Positions 26,214-33,705 are shown, counted from the first letter of the stretch. The stretch is DNA of 64,000 nucleotides from Thioclava sp. GXIMD2076 (GCF_037949795.1 NZ_CP149932.1:1415001-1479000); one strand, 5' to 3'. The notes: generated from the sequence alone by a model not told the origin. Made by a program: numbers and translations.

Positions 26214-26762
26214 TTGCCACGCAAATCAAAAGATGAATTTTTTCATGTAACAAGAACAGAGGGAATTGCGCTGCTTCGTTGGTCATTTACGGTCGTCGGA
26301 GCAGTCATGTCGTCGCTGCTGCTGGCAGCGTCACAGGCTGGCGACAATTTATCATTCTATTTGATGACTTTATCTTTATTTAAGCTGGTTCTTTGGCTTT
26401 TCTTATTTTTATTAGGATTGGTTTTTGCAGCGCTTTCTGCAAGCCTTATGGGGATTTCAGAGCGCGAAAGCCGAAACCGCTGGAGGCGGATTAAGCTAGC
26501 TCGAGCGAGAATTGGCTGGATGATTTTTTATGTAAATAAGGTGAAACGGTGGGGTGTTTATCTTTACACTAGAGGAGCTTTGCTCCTGGTGATCATTATT
26601 TTTGTACTTCTCCCTTACAGCTTTTCATTCTTTGGATTGAATTCTTTGCGTGCTGACTTGGAACTTTCCAAGGAGCTTCTGAAACGTCGAATAACGCAGG
26701 TCAAATCTGAGGCGCAGCTAAGTAGTGGTGATGAAAGTGCTCTAATGCCTATTAATAGGTAA
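26214..26762 (+). CDS. AT-rich membrane protein, hypothetical
   Basis: 182 aa from TTG 26214, chosen because GAAGAGG lies 6 nt upstream; TTG 26199 is an alternative. Three hydrophobic segments: VVGAVMSSLLLAA, a long LVLWLFLFLLGLVFAAL and GALLLVIIIFVLLPYSFSFF, with a basic loop (RESRNRWRRIKLARARIG) between the last two and a charged C-terminal tail. Base composition is clearly more AT-rich than the rest of the window, a sign of foreign origin. Last gene before the right end. No family recognised. Confidence 0.5.
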   Translation: MPRKSKDEFFHVTRTEGIALLRWSFTVVGAVMSSLLLAASQAGDNLSFYLMTLSLFKLVLWLFLFLLGLVFAALSASLMGISERESRNRWRRIKLARARIGWMIFYVNKVKRWGVYLYTRGALLLVIIIFVLLPYSFSFFGLNSLRADLELSKELLKRRITQVKSEAQLSSGDESALMPINR

Positions 26763-26903
26763 GCTGGCTGCGCCTTTAAGACGCTTTAAGGCTTGGTAGG
26801 TGTTGCTCAAATGGGTCAGGAATACTTGGCGATTGGGTTGGAATTGCTCGATGCGCCTTATTGAAAAGACTTGAGAAAATTCCTCGATTGGGCTGCAAAG
26901 CGA

Positions 26904-26915
26904 TGACATTCGACA
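26904..26915 (-). repeat. Right terminal inverted repeat of the Tn7-like element
   Basis: TGACATTCGACA; its complement TGTCGAATGTCA differs at one position from the left end TGTCGCATGTCA. Immediately followed by the GAAAC duplication. Confidence 0.85.
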
Positions 26916-26920
26916 GAAAC
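26916..26920 (+). repeat. Target-site duplication GAAAC, right copy
   Basis: Same five bases as 10745-10749. In an ancestral arrangement these five bases would have joined tRNA-Arg directly to the older element end at 26921. Confidence 0.88.
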
Positions 26921-27061
26921 TATCGAATGTCAGACGAAACTGGCTTTTCTTTCACGTAGATGTCCACGAATATGTTCTTGGCGCATGTTTGGCATGTTGG
27001 TCGATTGATCGGGTTGGCTTAGGATCAGGGCGCAGCCAATGCCCAATCCCGAAAGACATGC

Positions 27062-27436
27062 GTGGCAAAAAGTCAATCTGTGGATCCTGAAGCGGATTTC
27101 GCGCCGCTGCCGCTGACCGTGCAGCACGAACGCTCTTTGCCCGCCTCGTCTTTGCTAACGCGGTTGGCCGCGCGCAATGGTGCACCCTCTGTCTACCAGT
27201 TCTGCGTCGACCTGGCCTTTCCTGTCGATCTTCTGTTCCGCGGTGAGCCTCTGGCAATCGCCCAGCTTGCGCAGCTTGCAGGCTGTGACGCTGCCGCGCT
27301 GTCGCAGGTCTCCATCCGTCATCTCGGCCATAGCCGCTTCCGCCTGCGCGACGAGATCGCGACGACGCATAGCCTGCAGCGCACGCGCATACGCATCTGT
27401 CCCGAATGCCTGCGTCAATACCCACACCGGAGTTAG
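27062..27436 (+). pseudogene. Truncated tniQ homologue of the older element
   Basis: 124 codons that align from GTG onward with TniQ1: LPLTVQHERSLPASSLLTRL, SVYQFCVDLAFPVD, then IRICPECLRQ, after which the similarity stops and a short unrelated tail ends at 27436. Only the N-terminal quarter of TniQ remains, without the second half of the zinc site and the helix-turn-helix tail. Confidence 0.85.
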
Positions 27437-27504
27437 GGCCGGTACGTTTAACGTGAGGATCGTGGTGCTCCGGTTCTTCTTCGGCATGACTTGCGGGCGC
27501 GAGA

Positions 27505-27835
27505 CCATGAAGCGCTACATGCAGGTCCGTATCCAGCCGCGGAGGCCGCCGGTGGTGTCCCGCATCTCCTGCGGAGCTGGCCTGCGGCTCACCGAGGTCT
27601 GTAATCTCAAGATCGGCGACATCGACAGCGACCGGATGCTGCTTCATGTCGAGTAGGGCCAAGGGCGGAAGAGCCGCAAGGCCAATGCTGTCAAAGGGGT
27701 TGCTCGAACTCTTCCGAGACTATTGGCAGGAAGCAGAGCCCGAAGGCTGGCTGTTCCCGTGCAATCCGGAGATCGACCCGATCTCGCCGCGCCATCTGAA
27801 CTGTGCCTTTCATGTCTTCCTGGACCATGGCGGGG
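27505..27835 (+). pseudogene. Tyrosine recombinase fragment (IS91-associated type), frameshifted
   Basis: Reads CGAGLRLTEVCNLKIGDIDS and RMLLHVE in one frame up to a TAG at 27654, then GQGRKSRKA, and after a one-base shift near 27687 MLSKGLLELFRDYWQEAEPE and GWLFPCNPEIDPISPRHLN. This is the box I region of the phage-type integrases that accompany IS91-like elements. Both N- and C-terminal parts (including the catalytic HxxR...Tyr) are missing. Confidence 0.75.
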
Positions 27836-28164
27836 GTCAAGAAAGAGGTCAGTTCCCGACCTTCGGTGACATCGTGTTCAGATCCGGTCAAAATCCGGCT
27901 GAGGCTGTGTTCTGCCAGCTCTGATCGCCGCAGGGCGTCCGGAGGCGTAGCGGTTCGATCATGTTCTGAGCATGAAGCCGCTTGGCCTGCGAGGGCCTCA
28001 TCCGGTGAGTGAAGGCTGGCAGGCAGGAACTCGCCTGACATGCGCGGAAAGGTCGTTGCACGGATTTACGGGCTCATCTGGATTGTCCTTGGAAATATCG
28101 AAAGACCCCGGCAAGCGGGCACGCGCCCGTTGACGGAAAGGGCCGTGGCCCTGGCTCTTGAAGG
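27836..28164 (+). other. Gene-free debris between the element remnant and the core genome
   Basis: 329 bp without an intact gene. Contains the possible decayed right end at 28032-28047. The last ~100 bp include an inverted GCAAGCGGGCACGCGCCCG-type GC-rich stretch just after the end of the transglutaminase gene, possibly its terminator. Confidence 0.4.
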
Positions 28165-29046
28165 TCAGCTCCCGGGAGAGACTGGTCTTTCGCCCTGCAC
28201 TTCCTGAGTCCACACTTCAAACTCCGACAGGGTTCCCGGCCCGAATATCTGTGTCAGCGGCACGTCTGCGGCGTCCCTGCCGCGCGCTACGAGAATGCGC
28301 CCGGTGCGCCGTTTGTTGTTTCGAGGATCGAACACCCACCATTGGCCGCCCAGATAGACCTCCATCCATGCAGCGAAATCGTCTTCGGCATGGGGCAGCG
28401 GCTCGCCGATTTCGCTCAGATAGCCTGTGCAGTATCTGGCCGGAATGTTCATGCAACGGCAAAGCGCAATACCGAGATGGGTGAAATCGCGGCAGACCCC
28501 GAAACCTCCGGCCAAGGTCTGCGCTGCCGTCCGGGTTGCATCGGCTTTCATGTAGTCGAAGCTTATGGTGTCATGCACATAGTCGCAGATCGCCTGCACC
28601 CGCGACCAGCCCTGATCGGTCTTTCCGAACAGCTCCCAGGCGCGCTCGGACAACAGGTCCGTATCGCAGTAGCGGCTGCCCAGCAGGTAGACGAGCGTAT
28701 CGAAGGGCAAGTCTTCCACGGCATGTTGCTGTGCATCGGGGCAATAGGGATCAGGATGGCCTGCATCGCGGAAGATCCCGTCAGTCGTCAGGGTGAATTC
28801 TCCCGCGGGGGCGACCATGCGCGTACACCAGTTACCGAAGCCGTCGCGGTAGCTTTCGAGCGGAACGCTGGGCCGGGTCACAAGGTAATCCGCGCGCTCG
28901 AGGTCGCCGAACCGCGAGTAATGCACATTCAGCAGCGCGATCAGGGGAGTCGGCTGGGTCAGGGTGTGGGTGATAGTGCACCCGATATTCATACGCAGCG
29001 CCGAATTCCGGTCTGCCATCGAAGAGGGGCGGGTGTCCTTGGTCAC
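28165..29046 (-). CDS. Transglutaminase-like superfamily protein
   Basis: 293 aa from a GTG chosen because AAAGGA lies 6 nt upstream. Transglutaminase-core motif GGFGVCRDFTHLGIALCR carries the nucleophile Cys, and GGQWWVFDPRNNKRR carries the Asp. Where classical members have His (dlHAW) this protein reads FAAWMEV; related bacterial proteins that I recall share this change, so it is a subfamily trait rather than damage. Proposed as a cytosolic peptidase/amidase-like protein; substrate unknown. First core gene after the mobile region. Confidence 0.83.
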   Translation of the reverse strand: MTKDTRPSSMADRNSALRMNIGCTITHTLTQPTPLIALLNVHYSRFGDLERADYLVTRPSVPLESYRDGFGNWCTRMVAPAGEFTLTTDGIFRDAGHPDPYCPDAQQHAVEDLPFDTLVYLLGSRYCDTDLLSERAWELFGKTDQGWSRVQAICDYVHDTISFDYMKADATRTAAQTLAGGFGVCRDFTHLGIALCRCMNIPARYCTGYLSEIGEPLPHAEDDFAAWMEVYLGGQWWVFDPRNNKRRTGRILVARGRDAADVPLTQIFGPGTLSEFEVWTQEVQGERPVSPGS

Positions 29047-29641
29047 GGACGATCCTTTCAATCACCTCGCAAGAGGTTGTTGCGGTTGCTTGGTCAGAGG
29101 CGGGGCAGAAAAAAGAGCCTGCCTGAAAGCCAGTCCTCGGCGCAGATCCGTTCGGCGCGTGAGATGTCTGGGCGTGGGGTCGTTCTGCGGAAGCGAGCGG
29201 CGCATGAGAGCTCCGGTATTGGGGCCGGGCATGCCGGACAATCGGCGGGGGCAACCTTTCCCTCTGAAGCTCTAAATTTGGGATGCGCGACAGGTGTTGA
29301 TACAAAATATAGAGTGCCGCGCCTGAATTGCAATGGCAGGTCTGTCACGATTGACGGCCTCGGACCGTGCGGTCTCGCCGAGCGTCGCCGTCGGGCACAG
29401 GGCATGGTCTTTGGAGGATATCGGCGTCCATGCCGCTGTCGCGGGTTTCGCGCATATTATTCGTCATGGAAGCGGCGCCGGCCCTACTGGGGGCGCGGTC
29501 TTACTTGATAATTTTACTCAAAAAATCACGGGCCGAAAAGAAAAAGGGGAACGCGTGTGCTCCCGAGCCGTTGTCCTGAGTATCGTAGAGCGCGCGAGCG
29601 CTGGCTGCGTTGCAGTTCACCTGTAGGATTGGAGCGACCGC
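29047..29641 (+). other. Divergent intergenic region, 595 bp
   Basis: Between the transglutaminase-like gene and the response regulator, which are divergent. Apart from the EcfG-type promoter at 29548 no gene or repeat can be supported; the open frames here look like chance. Confidence 0.5.
29548..29572 (+). promoter_or_regulatory. Candidate EcfG-type general stress promoter
   Basis: GGAAC (29548-29552), 16 nt, CGTT (29569-29572), matching the alphaproteobacterial sigma-EcfG consensus GGAAC-N16/17-CGTT. It lies ~70 nt before the response regulator start. Confidence 0.55.
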
Positions 29642-30004
29642 ATGACTGACAAGAGCCTGACGATTCTCGTTGTCGAGGACGAGCCGATAATTCGCATGGA
29701 TCTGGCGCTCGGTTTTGCGGATCTGGGATATAATGTTCTGGAAGCGGAAGATGCGGCAACGGCACTTCGTGTCATAGACGGTGGCGATACGGTTGACGTG
29801 CTTGTCACCGATATCGATATGCCGGGCGACATGAACGGTGTCGCCCTTGCATCGCAAGTGCGGCGGCGGTCTGACAGTTGCCGGATCCTCATCATGTCGG
29901 GTGGCACACGCCCCGCCTCTCATGTCATGCCGGAACACAGTCCATTTCTCGCGAAGCCTCTTGCCGCCGAGGATGTTATTGCGGCGCTTGGCCGGATGCC
30001 ATGA
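29642..30004 (+). CDS. Single-domain response regulator
   Basis: 120 aa, a receiver domain alone. VVEDEPIIRMD supplies the acidic pair, LVTDIDMPGDMNG the phosphorylated Asp, LIMSGG the conserved Ser and FLAKPL the Lys. Behind a candidate EcfG promoter and convergent with a HisKA/GAF histidine kinase that ends 16 nt away, its likely partner. Receiver-only proteins of this kind modulate the alphaproteobacterial stress response; that role is inferred. Confidence 0.92.
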   Translation: MTDKSLTILVVEDEPIIRMDLALGFADLGYNVLEAEDAATALRVIDGGDTVDVLVTDIDMPGDMNGVALASQVRRRSDSCRILIMSGGTRPASHVMPEHSPFLAKPLAAEDVIAALGRMP

Positions 30005-30019
30005 TCTCAGATCACGCAC

Positions 30020-31234
30020 TCAGGCCGGTTTGGCCGGCATATGCAGGGTGAATGTCGTGCCGGCCTCCGCCGAAGACGAAACATCGAGCCGTCCGCCATG
30101 CGCCAGAGCGATCTGCGACGCGATGTATAGGCCCAGGCCGAGGCCTTGAGGACCCTTCTGATTGCTTTCATTGCGCGAGAAGGGGTGGAACAATGACGGG
30201 TGCATCTCTGGCGGGATCGGCGTGCCCTGGTTCGTGACACTGGCGACCAGCTCACCGTTTCGCTCGGCAATGTCGACCGAAATCGGCTGGTTGGGGGCGC
30301 CGTGGGCCACGGCATTGCCCAGAAGGTTTGACAAAAGTTGAGCAAGCCGCTGCGGATCGGCAACCAGAGCACGCGGCAGGTCGATCGAGGACAGGACTGG
30401 TTGACCGGCAATCTGCTCGATCTCGCCAATCACGTCACGAAACACCGGCACGAGGTCGATCGGCGCGGGCGCATTCACGTCTATCCCGGCCCCAAGGCGG
30501 CCACGGGCAAAATCCATCAAGTTGGTTATGATCTGGCTGGCCCGCGTCAGCGCTCGCTGCATCTCGAACACGAGCATCGCCCGGCGATCCGGAGAAATGT
30601 TGGGTTTCTCGATCATCCGTAAGCCGGATGTAACCGCGGCGATCGGATTGCGCAGATCGTGCCCGACGATGGCGATGAACTCTTCCCTCAACCGTGCCGT
30701 ATCGCGTTCGGTCTGAAGGGTGGCGCGACCTTCTGCCAGCTCTTCACGCCCCTTGGTAAGCTCGTCCTGACGGTCGAGCTCGCGGGCAATCAATCTTGCA
30801 AAGATCGTAAACAGCTGTTCCGCATGCGACCCGATTTCGCGCGGGTTCGGGTCGATGGCGCATAGCGTGCCCCAGATGCTGTCATCGCTTTTGATGATCG
30901 GAACCGATATGTAGCTCTTGAAACCGTATTGACGGGGCGTGGGGTGGTCGCGGTAGATCTCGCTATCATCCACATCCGAAATCGTGATGCTGCTGCGGCA
31001 GGCTCGTACTTCGCTGCAGATTGTCGATGCCACATCAAGCTCATCGCCGGGCGTCAGACCGAAATTCACCCGATCACGGGACGCGCAGGTTATCCAGCGG
31101 TTGTCGGTTACCCGAGCAACGGCAACAAAACCCATACCGGTTGCCGTTCCGCAAGCGTCGAGGATCATCGAAATATCGGAGACAAGATCGACCTGCCGGA
31201 TACTGTCTTGAAGGGGATCAATATTAGGTAACAC
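30020..31234 (-). CDS. GAF-domain sensor histidine kinase (soluble)
   Basis: 404 aa from the GTG at 31234; the frame is open 73 codons further, but that part does not resemble a protein. N-terminal GAF domain (residues ~20-160, VARVTDNRWITCASRDRVNF ... YISVPIIKSDDSIWGTLCAI), coiled linker, HisKA H-box (FIAIVGHDLRNPIA), N-box (LLSNLLGNAVAHG) and G-box (QGLGLGLYIASQIA). No membrane segment. The absence of the PxxF box and the GAF type resemble bacteriophytochrome-like light/redox kinases. Adjacent to the receiver protein at 29642. Confidence 0.87.
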   Translation of the reverse strand: MLPNIDPLQDSIRQVDLVSDISMILDACGTATGMGFVAVARVTDNRWITCASRDRVNFGLTPGDELDVASTICSEVRACRSSITISDVDDSEIYRDHPTPRQYGFKSYISVPIIKSDDSIWGTLCAIDPNPREIGSHAEQLFTIFARLIARELDRQDELTKGREELAEGRATLQTERDTARLREEFIAIVGHDLRNPIAAVTSGLRMIEKPNISPDRRAMLVFEMQRALTRASQIITNLMDFARGRLGAGIDVNAPAPIDLVPVFRDVIGEIEQIAGQPVLSSIDLPRALVADPQRLAQLLSNLLGNAVAHGAPNQPISVDIAERNGELVASVTNQGTPIPPEMHPSLFHPFSRNESNQKGPQGLGLGLYIASQIALAHGGRLDVSSSAEAGTTFTLHMPAKPA

Positions 31235-31794
31235 GCGCCTGGCCAGTAAGGTGGTCTCGGGGCAACTTACTTGACACGATGTTGAATTCCAAGGGCCGAT
31301 GCGTGTCCCCGAATGTCCGGGGAGCCGAAGCGTTTCGCGACACTCTCCTGTGCCGGATTGAGGGTGACCGTTTCCTCTTGTCCTGGCAACATGGTTTTGT
31401 TCCGGTCCGGGACTGCAATTCCGGCGCTGCCTGTCCGGAAGGGTCGCCCGCAATGCTTGTCGAAAATGCAGGAGATCGCCAGCTTGGCGCGACGATGGTC
31501 ACGACTGGTCCCGCATCAGGGCAGTGCCGGATGGAAATAGCCTGCGACCGCCCTTTCGTGTTGCTCGGTTTATGATGAGCTACAGAAATGTTTGTGGAAA
31601 ATTTCGTGCAGGCAGAAGCGTGGAAAGCGGCGGTATCGGGATGGGGATCTGTCGCTATCGTCCCGTGCTTGTGAGCGTCTTTTCAGGCGCAGTTACGGCA
31701 TTTTCAGCCGGAATGGAAAAGGCGGGCGTCGAAAGCCGCCCGCCTTTTCTTTTCTGAGCCGGAATACCTTCAAGCAGGTTTCCCAGCTACGTCT
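31235..31794 (+). other. Intergenic region, 560 bp
   Basis: Between the GAF kinase start and the cold-shock gene end. Only the hairpin terminator at 31717 can be supported. Small open frames here have no family resemblance. Confidence 0.5.
31717..31752 (-). terminator. Rho-independent terminator of the cold-shock gene
   Basis: GGCGGGCG pairs with CGCCCGCC around a short loop, flanked by AAAA and TTTT runs on either strand, so it can act in both directions. It lies 40 nt after the cold-shock stop codon. Confidence 0.75.
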
Positions 31795-32001
31795 TCACGC
31801 AAGTGCCAAGTTGACAGCGGATTCGCGACCGTCACGACCGCTTTCGATGTCGAAGGTGACAGCCTGACCGTCTTCAATCCGGCTGATCCCGGCGCGTTCG
31901 ACGGCAGAGATGTGCAGGAAAATATCTTTATTGCCGTTTTCGGGCTGAATGAAGCCGAAGCCTTTGGTGCTGTTGAACCATTTCACGGTGCCGTTGGCCA
32001 T
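31795..32001 (-). CDS. Cold-shock domain protein (CspA family)
   Basis: 68 aa. RNP1-type KGFGFIQPE and RNP2-type DIFLHISA are both present in the single OB-fold domain; binds single-stranded RNA/DNA. The start at 32001 (MANGTVKWFN) has GGAG 9 nt upstream; an in-frame extension to 32124 is not part of the family. The ~150-nt upstream leader is the usual place for temperature control. Confidence 0.95.
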   Translation of the reverse strand: MANGTVKWFNSTKGFGFIQPENGNKDIFLHISAVERAGISRIEDGQAVTFDIESGRDGRESAVNLALA

Positions 32002-32279
32002 GTCCGTGGTCTCCTTGATAAACGCTGCCCACAAGATCGCGGCAGCCCGGCATAGTCGATCCAAGCCGATCAACCGAAACCAAGCTAGTGGCGGCGGAAT
32101 AACGAAGAGAAGAAACGTAAGCACATTCTACATAGTGCCTGCCCGAAAAAAATCAATAGTTTAGTTGTGGTCGATTGCATTCCTGTCCAAGGTCGGTGAC
32201 CTGTGCGGAAGCGCGAGGGGAACGGGGCGCTCTGTCCCGTATCCGCTTCCTGCGCATATGGCTATCTGTCTCAGACGCG

Positions 32280-33065
32280 TCAAAGGTCGGATTTCCGCAT
32301 TCTTTCCTGTGTCTCCTGCCTTTGTGCCGGGGGTGACCCGGCCTGGAGAACGCTCTCCTTTCGCCGTCTTCCGCCCGCGCTCTGGAGAATGCGGAGCATC
32401 CGGCGTCTGTCTTGGGCCACGGCGGCGTCAATCACCCCGTCGAGGCATCCGCGGCGTTTCAGATGCGGTAACAAGGAGGAATGATCGAGATCGTCGAGGA
32501 GGATGTGATCCACACCCCTTGCGGGCCGGAAGCCCTGCGCATGGTCCAGATCGTCGCGCAGGGCGTGAACGAGGAAGGTCTGACAGGGCGCGGCGGGAAG
32601 GGGGGCTATTGGCCAAAGGGGCTGGTCGATGCGCGCGACCCAAGGCTGCCATTCCCTCCGGTTGGCGGCCAGTTCCAGTGAATATTGCGGCCCGAAGGCC
32701 AGCACCGTGTCCACTGGCAGGATCTGCGCGGCAATCAACGCCTGATAGGCGCCCATGGAAAGCCCGAGCGCGATCAGCTGGCGCACAGGGCGCTGCGCAC
32801 AAGCATGGGCATAGGCGCGCCGGACGATCTCGGGGAAAAGCGGCGTATTGCCCCAGCTGCGCGCGGCATCCATGAAGAAAAGTGCACGCCGGTTGCCACC
32901 CTGCCGGTGACCAATGGCAGAGGCCACGAATTCTGGCGAGGGCAGACGCGTCGCATCATGGCCTATCGAGGAAAAAGACAGAACCAGCGCATCCCCATCC
33001 CCCTCATGGTAATCGACGGCAAATGCGGAGGTGTCATAAAGGCGGGTCAGGGATAGGGGCGGCAC
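32280..33065 (-). CDS. Alpha/beta-hydrolase-like protein
   Basis: 261 aa from the GTG at 33065, chosen because AGGAG lies 7 nt upstream; the frame could start at GTG 33137. The nucleophile elbow GLSMGAYQAL follows a strand (RQLIALGLS), and a later DDLDHAQGF/LDDLDHSSLLPH stretch could supply the acid and His. This looks like an esterase-like fold; substrate unknown. The C-terminal ~25 residues are Arg/Gln-rich and poorly conserved-looking. Confidence 0.6.
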   Translation of the reverse strand: MPPLSLTRLYDTSAFAVDYHEGDGDALVLSFSSIGHDATRLPSPEFVASAIGHRQGGNRRALFFMDAARSWGNTPLFPEIVRRAYAHACAQRPVRQLIALGLSMGAYQALIAAQILPVDTVLAFGPQYSLELAANRREWQPWVARIDQPLWPIAPLPAAPCQTFLVHALRDDLDHAQGFRPARGVDHILLDDLDHSSLLPHLKRRGCLDGVIDAAVAQDRRRMLRILQSAGGRRRKESVLQAGSPPAQRQETQERMRKSDL

Positions 33066-33130
33066 GGTGATCTCCTCTCCCCCTTCATATCGCGCAAGTC
33101 CAGCCCCTGCAATTTGCCGCCTCAAACGGG

Positions 33131-33144
33131 GTTTCACGTGAAAT
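33131..33144. other. Candidate parS site (ParB-binding palindrome)
   Basis: GTTTCACGTGAAAT with a perfect 12-bp palindrome TTTCACGTGAAA at 33132-33143, matching the core of the bacterial parS consensus TGTTTCACGTGAAACA at 13 of 16 positions. It lies between a hydrolase gene start and a lipoprotein terminator. Confidence 0.5.
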
Positions 33145-33164
33145 GATCGGAGACGCGGCCATGC

Positions 33165-33200
33165 AAAAAGCCGACGGGATGATCCCGTCGGCTTTGCTTT
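33165..33200 (-). terminator. Rho-independent terminator of the lipoprotein gene
   Basis: AAGCCGACGGGA and TCCCGTCGGCTT form a perfect 12-bp stem around TGA, with flanking A and T runs. It lies just after the stop of the lipoprotein gene on the minus strand. Confidence 0.75.
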
Positions 33201-33218
33201 CCCGCAGTCCGCGCCGGA

Positions 33219-33497
33219 TCAGCGTGCAGGGCAGGCTGCAGCGTAGGAGCGGCCATAGGAGTCGGTATAACGGCAGGTCTGCGCATCGGGATTGGTGCGG
33301 CTTGCGACAGCCTGACCCGCGATCAGGCCGACAGCGGCACCGGCTGCCGCACCCGAGATGGCGTTCTCGTCATTGTTGTCGGCGATATTCGCGCCAAGCG
33401 CCGCGCCACCCAATGCGCCTGCGGCGCGGGTCTGGTTTGCGGTCTGGCAGGCTGCGAGAGCGGCGACCATCGGCAGAACGAGCAGAAGTTTTTTCAT
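33219..33497 (-). CDS. Small glycine-zipper lipoprotein
   Basis: 92 aa. Lipoprotein signal MKKLLLVLPMVAALAAC with lipobox LAAC (Cys17). The mature part has Gly/Ala repeats of glycine-zipper type (AGALGGAALGANIAD, AISGAAAGAAVGLIAGQ), as in SlyB/OmpA-associated lipoproteins, and a C-terminal CRYTDSYGRSYAAAC segment with two Cys. Likely envelope-located; exact role unknown. Confidence 0.82.
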   Translation of the reverse strand: MKKLLLVLPMVAALAACQTANQTRAAGALGGAALGANIADNNDENAISGAAAGAAVGLIAGQAVASRTNPDAQTCRYTDSYGRSYAAACPAR

Positions 33498-33619
33498 TTT
33501 GATCTCCAGTTACCGGCCTTTAACGGGCCTTTTCATGGATCGCGTCTCCGATCCGTCGGAGGCCCAACGCGCGTCGTCGCGACAAGTTCCCGTCAATGTT
33601 ATCGTCCGCACCTTGCCGA

Positions 33620-33648
33620 CCGTCATGAATGCTTCATCTATGTGTCAT
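33620..33648 (+). promoter_or_regulatory. Pho box (three tandem half-sites) upstream of plcP
   Basis: CCGTCAT, GCTTCAT and GTGTCAT (7 nt each) are spaced by 4 nt (GAAT, CTAT), giving an 11-nt period, which is the structure of PhoB binding sites (consensus CTGTCAT-N4-CTGTCAT). The last half-site ends 58 nt before the plcP start. Confidence 0.7.
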
Positions 33649-33705
33649 TGGAACTTCGTATCCGCTTGGCACCAAAGACAATAGAAGACGTATAAGGATC
33701 AGGGT

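Larger units (their letters stand above)
10750..26915 (+). mobile_element. Complete Tn7-like transposon inserted downstream of tRNA-Arg
   Basis: 16,166 bp between TGT and ACA termini. Left end TGTCGCATGTCA and right end TGACATTCGACA form a 12-bp terminal inverted repeat with one mismatch, flanked by perfect GAAAC duplications. It carries tnsA-tnsB-tnsC-tniQ in one operon (18705-24291), a second tniQ at the left, tRNA-proximal end, and cargo between and after them (uracil-DNA-glycosylase-like, PD-(D/E)XK-like, Septu-like ptuAB, regulators, YezG-like, membrane and unknown proteins). No cas genes or CRISPR repeats are present, so this is not a CAST. TnsA keeps its acidic residues and lysine, so cut-and-paste transposition is expected. 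Confidence 0.9.
26921..28047 (+). mobile_element. Decayed remnant of an older Tn7-like element at the same site
   Basis: Begins TATCGAATGTCAGACGAAAC, which parallels the left end of the intact element (TGTCGCATGTCAGACGAAAC) with the terminal TG changed to TA. The similarity continues with scattered changes through the leader and the first ~115 codons of a tniQ homologue, then breaks off at about 27420. A decayed right end may be the inverted CGCATGTCAGGCGA-like stretch read on the minus strand at 28032-28045, followed at 28048 by GAAAG. The core tns genes are missing. The right boundary is uncertain. Confidence 0.65.

Noticed and set aside
10750..26915. CRISPR-associated transposon
   Set aside because: No cas genes, no direct-repeat arrays and no Cas-like motifs in any cargo gene.
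10757..28041. Transposon ends taken as TGTCAG (10757) and CTGACA (28041), where CGCATGTCAG-CGA recurs inverted
   Set aside because: The flanking five bases (TCGCA and TGCGC) do not match, whereas ends at 10750 and 26915 have matching termini and a perfect GAAAC duplication. The 28041 motif is kept only as a possible decayed end of the older element.
10530..28164. An integrase-type genomic island using tRNA-Arg as attB
   Set aside because: There is no intact tyrosine recombinase gene and no repeat of the tRNA 3' end at the far side; the insertion point lies after the tRNA, with a 5-bp duplication typical of Tn7-like transposition.
28342..29508. A 388-codon plus-strand frame across the transglutaminase gene
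   Set aside because: It is the antisense of a strongly supported coding gene in GC-rich DNA, where long antisense frames are common.
31279..31757. Two plus-strand frames of 98 and 77 codons between the GAF kinase and cold-shock genes
   Set aside because: No RBS of note and no protein-like features; the region reads as intergenic with a terminator.
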